From Candidatus Omnitrophota bacterium (GTDB lineage: Bacteria > Omnitrophota > Omnitrophia > JAHJGZ01), in contig JAHJGZ010000023.1 of NCBI GenBank assembly GCA_018823795.1, positions 1 through 37,150 on the forward strand: 37,150 nt of DNA, given 5' to 3'. The notes under the pieces were generated by a model. It ran no database searches, was not told where the DNA came from, and saw only the letters and a list, made by a program, of their open reading frames with translations. A program made the translations under genes and the position numbers. Below are positions 26,305 to 36,300 of the stretch, piece by piece (the first letter of the stretch is position 1; each line of letters opens with the position of its first letter).

Positions 26305-26964
26305 TTATTCCAGAATGACCTTTTTAATCCGCGTACGTTCCCGTTGATACGAAATAGTATCGTCGACAAATTCTTTGTATGCCCTTGGATTCACCTGAAA
26401 TAATTCATCATAAGCACATATTCGATTGCCATTTTGAGATAGATATTCACGATATGATGAGGCTTCCCATGCTTCTGGAGTGTCCACTAAATACGCCGTT
26501 ACGGGATTTAAATGAATATACCGTGTTAAGTGAATAAGCTGTTCATCAGTTTCGATAAGAATCTTTTTCGATCGACTTTGCCATAATGGCCCTTTTCTTC
26601 TATGCTTAATATTAAAATATCGTGTATAGCTGTTCAGTACAACATTCATGAAACGCGTTATTCCATTTTCTTTATCTGGCATCAAAATAAAATGCACGTG
26701 TGTTGGCATAAGACAATAGGCAACAATCTCAACTAATTTCTTTTTTCCCACAAACAATGAGGTATCATGTTTTCCTGTTTTCATAACATATGAAAATTTA
26801 AAATGATGTCCTTCGTGTTGATAATAGTGCATTAAATGTATCATTCGTTTATATTCATGCAGATTATTAAAAATCTTATAGCCTGATATACTTTTATTAA
26901 ATACGTGATACACGCCATAATAGTCTCTTCTGTCTTGAGCATGAGTATTTTCCATCGTATCCAT
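26305..26964 (-). CDS. REP-associated tyrosine transposase (RAYT, Y1/HUH family)
   Basis: This 219-aa single-strand DNA transposase-like protein belongs to the Y1 HUH family, whose RAYT branch acts on REP palindromes. MPTHVHFILMPD carries the HUH pair (H89, H91), and SYTRYFN (112-118) holds the candidate nucleophile tyrosine. GPLWQSRSKKI and TRYIHLNPVTAYLV are family hallmarks. The open frame reaches 27111, but that extension only reads through two hairpin repeats. GAGAGG lies 5 nt before ATG 26964, which I take as the start. REP hairpins bracket the gene at 26267-26299, 26990-27008 and 27090-27108, and a promoter lies between the last two. It seems a domesticated single copy rather than an insertion sequence with long ends. 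Confidence 0.88.
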   Translation of the reverse strand: MDTMENTHAQDRRDYYGVYHVFNKSISGYKIFNNLHEYKRMIHLMHYYQHEGHHFKFSYVMKTGKHDTSLFVGKKKLVEIVAYCLMPTHVHFILMPDKENGITRFMNVVLNSYTRYFNIKHRRKGPLWQSRSKKILIETDEQLIHLTRYIHLNPVTAYLVDTPEAWEASSYREYLSQNGNRICAYDELFQVNPRAYKEFVDDTISYQRERTRIKKVILE

Positions 26965-26989
26965 CAAAACCTCTCTTTTACCCACCATG

Positions 26990-27008
26990 TTCCACCTACG
27001 CGGTGGAA
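26990..27008. repeat. REP hairpin, inverted orientation, RAYT leader
   Basis: TTCCACC and GGTGGAA close the loop TACGC, so the unit is inverted relative to those at 26267 and 27090. It lies in the RAYT leader between the promoter and the Shine-Dalgarno site, where binding by the transposase could repress its own translation. Confidence 0.8.
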
Positions 27009-27024
27009 ATTCAAGGGTTCGGAT

Positions 27025-27053
27025 ATAATACAAAATATATGCGTTTATTGCAA
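27025..27053 (-). promoter_or_regulatory. Candidate promoter of the RAYT gene
   Basis: On the minus strand TTGCAA (27053-27048) and TATTAT (27030-27025) are 17 nt apart. The promoter lies between two inverted REP hairpins. Transcription would start near 27018. Confidence 0.55.
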
Positions 27054-27089
27054 TATTTATTTTAATATTATTCATACTCTGACCTTTAT

Positions 27090-27108
27090 TTCCACCGCGT
27101 AGGTGGAA
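27090..27108. repeat. REP hairpin upstream of the RAYT promoter
   Basis: TTCCACC (27090-27096), loop GCGTA, GGTGGAA (27102-27108). With the inverted copy at 26990-27008 it forms a pair 81 nt apart, like the paired REPs (BIMEs) flanking other RAYT genes. Confidence 0.8.
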
Positions 27109-27124
27109 CATGGTTATACAAACA

Positions 27125-27152
27125 AAAGACGGGGATAATAATCCCCGTCTTT
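27125..27152 (-). terminator. Intrinsic terminator downstream of the giant SecA-like gene
   Basis: Arms of 12 bp (AAAGACGGGGAT and its complement) flank a 4-nt loop. In the minus-strand transcript the stem is followed by TGTTTG, so the 3' U-tract is TCTTTTGTTTG. It lies about 180 nt beyond the giant gene's stop codon. GATAGCCGGG precedes it by six bases. Confidence 0.7.
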
Positions 27153-27191
27153 CATAACCCGGCTATCAACTCCTCTGTCGTACAAAATTTA

Positions 27192-27327
27192 CCCCGTTAG
27201 AAATAGGAAATGCCGTTTATATCGGATGAGGCATTTCCGTAATGTATTGCAAATTTTGACAAGTTCTCAATTCTAAATATATCTTCTAATGCCTCGTTAT
27301 AATTATTATATATAATTTCTAACGGGG
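27192..27327. repeat. 136-bp element with 13-bp terminal inverted repeats (MITE-like)
   Basis: CCCCGTTAGAAAT (27192-27204) is perfectly inverted at 27315-27327. Inside, GGAAATGCC (27206-27214) and GGCATTTCC (27230-27238) form a second hairpin; the rest is AT-rich and non-coding. One end lies right beside the stop codon of the giant gene. The layout fits a non-autonomous mobile element. No target duplication is obvious, and no second copy is in the window. Confidence 0.55.
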
Positions 27328-27328
27328 C

Positions 27329-30300
27329 TTATGCTGCTTTCAAGCTGACATCGTCGGCTTGTTCATCTTTGAGTTCTTCGCTGATCATCGTAGCGATCGG
27401 TGCTACTTTAGATTTAATCACACCATTCTCGATGTTGACATTTTCTATTGTCGTATTGACACCACCGAAAACGAGCCGCAATGCTTCAAAAAGATCGCTC
27501 GTGACCATACAATCCTCTGTCGTCTCACTCATCTCAATAAGTGATGATGCCACGACGACATTGTCTGCAAAGTTCCATTGAGATGGTCCTTTTTTGCTAA
27601 ACGAAACGGCGATACCTGTTTTCCTATTAAGGGTTTCACCTTTAATCTTAATAGTTTTGTCAGTAACGTTAATATCTTCTTCTGTAATGCGCTCAATGCC
27701 TTCTACATCACATGCTTCAAATAATTTCTCCAACTTATCCTCTTCCTTAGCATCACTCGTTATCACAAATACCATTCCTGCCCCTTTGAGTTCAGAAACG
27801 GTCTCACGTACGCGTTTTGCAGCAGGAGAATCAGGTTGTTTCGTTAAAATTTCAAGTACCGTTTTAAATCGCTCTGTAATCTTTTCATCAACCCCTGCGG
27901 CCAGAATTGTTGAAGTCAGTAATGTTTCAGCTTCCATAAGGGTAAAGAGCTCGCCGTTTTTCTTTTTATCTTCAACCTTCTTATTCAATTCATAAATCTT
28001 ATCAATTGCTATTTTATTTCTCTTAAGTGCACTATCCGTTTCCTCTATTACCTTACTTATCGATTCTTGTAAACCAATAATTATAGGTAATTGTTGCATA
28101 GGCATCGTTTGATTTTCACGGAGCGTTGACGCAGATTGGTTAAATTCGCCAACCGCATCAGCGCATGCAGTGCCAACGCCTGAGAAGAGATTTAAAATAG
28201 CTTTGTTAACCACCATATCGACCTTGGGCAAAATTCCATGTGGTGCCTCTCCGAATGTATCCAACATACGTTGGGTGTCTTTCGCTATACTCGTTTCAAG
28301 GTCTTGTTGCTGTTCAATAACCTGCTTCACAATTTCCAACTGTGTCCGTGCATCAGCCGGTTTCTCATCCTGTAAACTAATATAACTGTCAATATTCATC
28401 ACAACATCGGTGAGATGTTTAAGTGCTGCATCAAAATCATGTGCCTTAATAAAATTATTGAGTGTTGTCATAATACTTTGAATCTTTTCCCAGCTGGTAT
28501 TAGATATTCTGCCGTTCTTCCTATAATAGGCACAAAGTAATGCGCTGATACGTTGCAAGATCTTATCGAACGCTGCAATTCGTTTCGCTTCTTGTTGCTT
28601 ACCAGCATCGCGCGCTGTTTCATTCGCAATCTGATTTATTTCGATCATCTGGAGATACAGCAATGTGTTAAAGAGGTAATCCTCCTGTTCAAATCGTGTC
28701 ATCACCCATTGCGGTTGTGAAATATCAATGCCGAGCATATCGCTGACCACAAGAAGTATCAATTCAGATGCATCCACATCCTGATGTAACGTTTTCTTTT
28801 CTTTTATCCTCGATACTACGTTCTTAGCCATATCCTTCATTGCACTCTCTGATTCTTTTTCAGCACTAAATGAAATAAGTCCGCCAAATTGATATCCAAG
28901 ACTGAACATATCGTTACCTGCAAATGTTTCTTCGGTATCTTGTACTTCAGTCATCTGCTGTGCAAATTGTTGTGCGAACCTGAGATGATTGTCCTTGTTT
29001 ATGCCACTCAAAATCTCTACCTTTTTCACTAATGCGGTCTCAACAACACCTTTACCGGTAACCGAAAGCATCCGTGGGCTGATTCCTTCAATAAACTGTA
29101 CGACATCAGCCGCGTCAGTGAAACCCTGTACATTCTGCGTAACCGCCGATTGTACATAGGCAGAACCTTCAAAGTTCGCAGCATTTTCAATAAGCTGTGC
29201 CAGTTCTATCGATGTAAAAGCACTTATTCTCTTTGCAATAGCTGCCTTGACATATGAATCAGCCTTAAATCCTGCGGCACCTTGAACAAATTTAACCACT
29301 TCTGCAGGGGTAAAGGTATTAATTCTCTGTATAATAGTAGGCCGAACTGCTTCCACAGCCTTTGCTGTTTTGAATGCTTCTTCAAGATGTGCTTCACCCT
29401 GACGGTTCTTACCAATTTGAGCAAGGTTATCAACATGATGAGAAAGACGGCCTAATTCAAACGCACTCAGATCTGATAATGCATCAACTGCATACGGATG
29501 CGCAACAATGGTTCCTAAAAGATCTGCTGCAGCAACTGCAGCCGGTATGCTAAGCGTATCAACCTGTGCGGTCTTAATAACTGAAGCAACCACTGCATTT
29601 ACTGCCGTTTTAATATCTTTACTGTCAATTAACGTATTGATCTTTGCTTTATCGACCGCTGCATACACCGCAGTACGGACAATAGATTTATCAATACGAG
29701 TATCCGCTGTGAGCATCTCGAAAGCTGCATCTATTGCTGCATTCATTGTCGGATATAAGTCTCTACCGGCAACAGGTTCATCAGCCCGTGTGAATTCTCC
29801 ATTAGCATCCTCAAATTCCTGAACCGCTGCAACCGCTGCATCAACCGCTCTACCAATAGTCATCTCAACCGGTGATACAATGGTGTTGATAACGGTTACA
29901 AGTTTTACGATACTTGCCGGATCAGCAGAAAGCGCCTTTCTCACTGTCTCATAATTTTCATGGCGCGGATTCAATGTTTCTTCTATTGCCGTAGCGACAA
30001 TACCACCTTTATAGAGCTCTGTTTTTACTAACGTAGTAAAATCTGCAAAATTATTTGTGAAAAGATCAAAGAGAGCCGGTGTGAGTGATTGATTTTCATA
30101 TGCTTTAGAAAGTTGTGCATTAATCACCTCATTCATTGCACTACTTTCATGTACCACACCAGAACTGACAATAGTAAGTAGTGTTTCTACCTGTTGGACA
30201 TCGCCCATATTTAATGTATTGATTTCTCCGCGAATTGCATTAGCAAGACCGACTGTTGATTTAGCTGAGAAGATCTGTTCGACACCCTGCAGCAACTGTG

Positions 30301-33300
30301 TTCTGTATGCTTCAGGCATTTCCATACTCTGAATGGTATTGAACGCTCTCACAAGTGACGGAGCAGCAGTAGCCAATTCACTCTGATATTCTGTTCCGAC
30401 AACGCCTAATGATGCAAACAACGCTGCTGCTTCTAACGGCTGCGTGCCAGAACCGTCTTTCATTTGACCGATCAATGCATTCAGCAGTGTACGTTTCGTC
30501 ACTGTTGATGCGCCACCTATCGTTGCAATGGTTTGTGCGAGCGCATTACGTAGCTGAGTATTTTCCGCTATAACGTGGGTAACCGCAGTATGTAAGGTGT
30601 TCATATCAACACGGTTAACAACAATACCCGTTACCGCTTGCGTTAAGGCAGTTCCTTCAGTAACAACGCGACTTACTTCAGCGCTAATCACATCACTTAA
30701 TATGTTGAGATCAATACCTTCGGTGATAGCCTGAGCTAATCCCGTATCTGTCGTCGCAATAGTACTAATGACTGTATTAAGGCTATCACGAAGTGCCTTC
30801 ATATCGATACTAGTGATAATACGCGTGACAATGCTCTCAGTGATAGTTTGGGCAAATTGTTTATCTTCTATAATAATACGACTTACTTTTGTACTGACTG
30901 CATCAACCATCTTCGTTATATCTATGACGTCTACATCTTCTGAAACAATTCGGTGTATCACCAGAGCTAAGCCATCATTGCCTGCCAATAACTGACCAAC
31001 TTCCGTACTCAATAGAGTGCCTAAAGTGCTCATATCTATATTTGCGATACTCTCTGATATTGTTTGCACAATTACTTTGGCTAATTGATTTAATTGAGTA
31101 TCTGCGGTAAAGATAGAACCAATTTCCCCATCCAATGTGGTCGGATCAACATTTGCAATACGTGCTGCTACGGCAGTCGCTATTTGTTGCCCTAACCGAG
31201 AATCTGCGGTAATCACACGACCGATCTGTGCACTAATGGCATTCTCTAAAACATTCGTTTCGATCCCGGTAACATTGGCAATAACAACTTGTGCTATCGA
31301 TGCAAGTAACCCGGTATTATTAGTAAACATACGACCAACGTCCGCCCGTAGATCACTTTGCAAGCCGGTTGTATCGACTTCAATACTCATCCCTTCTGGT
31401 AATGCTCTATTGAGTGCTTCTGAAAATACGGTATTTTGTAATGCAAAATGTGAAAGCACTGCGGTCGTTGATTCATTCATACCACGCTGTAACAGAGGCT
31501 CTATAAAATTCTTTGCTACATCATTAATTTTATTTTCACGTGCTGCACCAGCTTGTTGTGCCACGTTTGCTAAGCCAAGATTGCTTTCAACAGTCGTGTA
31601 TACAACGCTGCGCATAAGTGGTGAGAGTTGTGCAAATTCACGAACAGCTTGAGCATCTGTCGAAATCAGCCGTTCAGCCAATCCCACAACAGATGTTTCA
31701 CCAATCTGACTTCCCATTGTAAATGAAGTAATTTCACCAAATATGTTTGCAATATTAGTATTAACTACATCGCTCACATTACCCATGCTCCCGGTGTTAC
31801 TCGTAATCATTGAAATCTCAGCGTCAACAAAATTTTGAAGTGTATCGATACTTGTATTACTGAGCACACCATTAAACATTTCTCCCATAGTAAGCTGTGC
31901 ACCGCTTGAATACATCGTATTAACCAGTGATCGTACCGTTTGTTCTACTTGCGGTGTAAGTATGCCTGCCTGTTGCTCTGCTCCAAAAAGGGTTGTAATA
32001 ATTTGATTCGCAACTTCAGCTTTACGCGTATTAAATGTCTCTGTGCCGACCACGTCACTGCGTCGTGTAACTTCAGTAATATTATCAAGAGCAGACTTAC
32101 CAAGTACTGATCTCACCTCAGCCGCCTGACGACCATCAATTATATTGTTATGTGCTTCAAACGATTCCCACACCATATTTTCTAACGCGGTGTGTATTTT
32201 GTCATATTCCAGCCGAGCACTTGCTGAACTTTCAATTTCAGGCGCTAATCTTTCCATTTCAGCAATCTTCGTCTTCATCTTAGTAAGTGTTTCACCAGTC
32301 ACCTGAAGTTCATTAACATCGATGTAATGACGCTTTTCTGCTGCAGCTCGTCGCCATTGCACTTTACCATCGACAATAACTTTTATATTCCAACGCGATG
32401 CCTGTTGAATCATATTCGATGAGGTATTGACGCCAAAAGTCGCTGCAAGTACGTTGTTAAACCGTGATGCCTCATTCATACCCTCTAATCGTATGAAACC
32501 TTCTATATTGGTTCCATTCAAATTAGATCCTGTTACCAATTTTCCAATAACGTGAATCGTGTTGCTAAATTTTTCAAGTTCAGCTTCGCGGGCAGATCCT
32601 TCAAACTTCTTATATATATTTACTAATTCGTTCATATATGCATTGGCATCTACATGGTCCTTAATGGTAGTATTCTTTAAGATCTTTACTTCATCTTGAA
32701 GAGTTTTTATTTCCGCAAGCGATCGTGCATCAGTGCTCTTCTGACTTTCCAACTGTTTAATTCTTCCTTCTCTTGAGTCAATCATCCGACTGCGCGTATC
32801 TATAAGAAGTTCTGCCCGATTCGCTGCTTTGGTAGAGGTATTAGCGGCAATCTGCGATAATGTATTATCAAAATTCTTCCCTAGATGCATTTCCAAATAG
32901 TTTTCTACGCTGCGATCGAGTGCACCGCTCTGCAGACTATCAAAAATATAGGATTTGCCTTTGCCCATTGCTTCAAAACGTTCACTCGCACCGAGATTCA
33001 ATACTTGGGTACCACTCTCGGCAAGTACTTGCTTCATTCCTTCGATCGTTCCACCAAACCCCACCATAATAGAGTCTGCATCTTTATTAGCACTGTTTGT
33101 ATTAACGTGATGGAGTGCCTGGAAGATACTGACACTTCCTTGTGTTGAACTCTTAAATTCGCTATAAGCTTTTTCAATCTCAACGGTATATCCTTTTTTA
33201 TAACGTGCTGCATGCGTCACAGCAAGAGCCATCAATGGATCAGAATACTTTGTATTTTCCATGCGTTTACCGCTAGTGCTATACATGTCATAACCGGTAT

Positions 33301-36300
33301 AAATTTTATCTTCAGCATTAATTCTAATACCACTCGTGTCCCCCTCCCGATATTCTGCTCCTTTAGTAATGAGATCGGTTGTCTTACCGGCATAATTTTC
33401 AAGTAAACGCTTTGCCATTTCCGGTCCGCCAATCATTTTTATCAATTGAGCATTCGCTTTATTGTTTAAGATTGGATTGGCCACAGTTTTAAATGTCGTT
33501 TCATTAATAAAACGTATTTCTCCTGAAGCTTTATGCAAGTCCACTGTTTCCATTTTTCCTTGCTTAATTTCTTCTGCATATATTTTTATAAGCGATTCCG
33601 AAAACTTACCGGTAAATTCTCTCACAGCTTCAAATGTCCGTTTTCCTTCTAATCCAAGGTCACTGAATGTTTGAGCACTCGCCCCTTGTGTGAGTCGAAC
33701 TGTTTGATTAACCGCCTCTGCTTCATCAACAGTCATCATTGAAAAATCATTCAGCAAACTGCTCTTTTCATAATAAACAGACATAAGTGACTGTGCGTCA
33801 AAGACATAAATACCACCTCTGCCGTCTTGTTTTATAATATCTTTGGCTGATTCAATTCGATAGACGCGGTTACCGTCAATCTTCCTACTTTCATAAAAAT
33901 TGCGTATGACATTCACTTCATTTGTGCTGTCAACAACAGTATTAGCATTGGTATCTATATCAGTGACAACCATAAGTTTTAAATCCGCTATCGTTTTCCC
34001 GCCCGGCAATTCCTTTGTCTCAGCAAACTTCTCAGCAAATTTTAAGAAGGCAAGTTGCGTTGTATAAATCGGCAATGTTTTTCCTTCACCGCACGATAAT
34101 GCGATCATACCCGGTAGCGATTTCCCTTTGATCAGACCTGCATTTCGTAGCGCTGACTCTACATTAAACGTAATTGCCATACTCTGACTTTCCGTCGCCA
34201 ATTTACCAGTGCCTTTTACCATATCGATCATCGCACTTTCTACTGCACTATGAATATCCTTATCCACTTGCGTCATCGTTCTCACGTGCCATTCAAGTCC
34301 CATCTTAACGTCAAGATCTTCGATTCTCTTCTCACACTGTGTAATTTTTTCTAACTTATTTTCTAACGCCTCTCCGGTCAAATTATCCTTTACTATGTCC
34401 CCGTTATGTATTTCGATTTCTTTTTTGGCAAAATCGATATAATTGTCTTGAACGTCTACTATAGAATCCCAGCTCTTTCCATCATACTGATCGAGAACCT
34501 TTTGTACATTTGCTCTTTCTTCTGCTTTAAGCGTATCCAGTCGTATTGAACCTAACGCTTTTATCGTTTTTGCTCGCGCATATAGTCCACTGTGTTCCAC
34601 ACGAGTTAGTACTTCAGTTTTAATCTGACTGAATTTTTCAAGAGTCATAACTTCTTTCATTTTCGTTCCCACAGTAACAAAACTGGTATTTAAAATATCA
34701 ACTTCGGATAAAATTTGTGCTCTTTCAGAAATTTCACCGAGTGCTAACCGTAAAACACCACTATCAACACTTTTCAATCCGTGTTCACGGGCTATTTCAG
34801 CTGCAGCAGATTTTATTAACGATGCTTCCAATACTTCTTTTGCTAACCGTTTATCACTTGTATATTTCTGCTCTATTTCTCTCAACTGTTCTTTGTTGTG
34901 CTCATGCCCCCTCTTCTCCTGCGCACGTGTTTGAATCTCAGCTGCCAGAGTAATATTAAACTGACTTCCCGCAACAACAGTCATTGCCCCGTGCCTAATA
35001 ATTCCAAATTTATCAGCATTCATCTGTGTAGATAATTCAGGTAATAGTCTTTGTGTTTCCTTTATTCCGCTCATATCAAATTCCATATTGCTCAACGTCC
35101 ATAAGTCTTCGACGCTTAATTTTTGCTCTTTAATATATGACTCTGCAGCCATAATCTTTGCCTCAAGCGGAACATCTGTCATTTCGATCCCCCGGCTAAT
35201 ATCTCTAGTTAAGCGCATCGTGCCGGTTGCATCGATACTTACATTCCCTTCTAATATATCAATGTCTTCAATAGTGCTGCTCTTTTCACGATAACTTCGT
35301 GCTCCTTCACTCATTCTCTGAGTTGCTTGTTCTCTAAACATAATGCCCAAAAATGCGATATCGCTTGCAAGTGCTTCAATCTTTTGTTCATTATCTAAGT
35401 TAAAGAACGCAGCAACTCCAGGAGCAAAGGCGTTTAACGCATGCAGTGCACTTTCAGCTGCATTTTTATATACACTTAATTGGCCAGCAGTGCCTGAAGG
35501 TCCTTGTACATATTTTGCAAACTTCCCTTCTTTTGTAAGGACCGCTTGCCCATCTTTCATCGTAGAGAGGCGACTCATTTTTTCTTGCGTTTGCAGCAAC
35601 TCTGTTTCGCCAGCGTCATAAAACTTTTTCGCATGGAATATTGGCATCATTGGCCCAAGCCATAAACCCATCTTAGCCATCTGGACCACAGAATTTGCCA
35701 AACCTTTAGCGAATTCGCCCGGATTCGTTAACACTTCACCAATATGATGAAATTGGCCGTTTGCATCTGCCCAGCCAATTCCTTCGCCAAAGATGCCATT
35801 TAATAAAAGGTCAGCACCAAAGAATGGAGCGCCAACTTGTAAGAAATCTTTAGCACCTGCAACTGAAAGCTTACCGACAGTTCCGCGTGTTGCAGCAGTT
35901 GTCTTTATTTCAGATCCTATATAGGTAAGCCGCTCACGCATTTTCTCTTCCAGTACTCTTGGAGTAGTTTCTACTCCCAAACCTTTCGTCAACCAGTTGC
36001 TTACCGCTCGTCCAACATTCTGTATTGCTCGAACACCAGCAAATACTGCAAAACCGATTGCAAAGTGTGCTAATGCATCTTCTTTAAAGTAATTCGCTAA
36101 CGCTGTTAATGACATGTTCTGCATAATATTATTCGCAGCACCGATTCCGGTTAAAGCAAGACCACCGAGAATTCCGGAGGTAACTATCTGCGATGTTTGT
36201 TCGAAGAAAGCACCACCCACTCCCAAGTCTTTAACCCAGCTACCGGAATACGCTTTGCTTACAAAATCCCCTAATTTACCGAACATAGAGCTATATCGAG

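Noticed and set aside
26965-27111. N-terminal extension of the RAYT protein
   Set aside because: It translates two REP hairpins (FHLRGG, FPPRRW) and spans the predicted promoter; the ATG at 26964 has a ribosome-binding site and fits the family start.
27158-27260. GEMM-I (c-di-GMP-I) riboswitch suggested by GATAGCCGGGTT
   Set aside because: Only the 3' strand looks similar. The conserved 5' GCAAAGC segment is absent upstream at this site and at the 10060 and 16831 sites, and the element lies 3' of a gene.
30515-31386. Repeated segments as a possible CRISPR array
   Set aside because: Units vary in length, are diverged at DNA level and are one continuous coding frame; no identical direct repeats with unique spacers.
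31137-31652. Open frame of 171 aa on the + strand
   Set aside because: Antisense of the repeat region of the giant protein; low-complexity composition mirrors the repeats.
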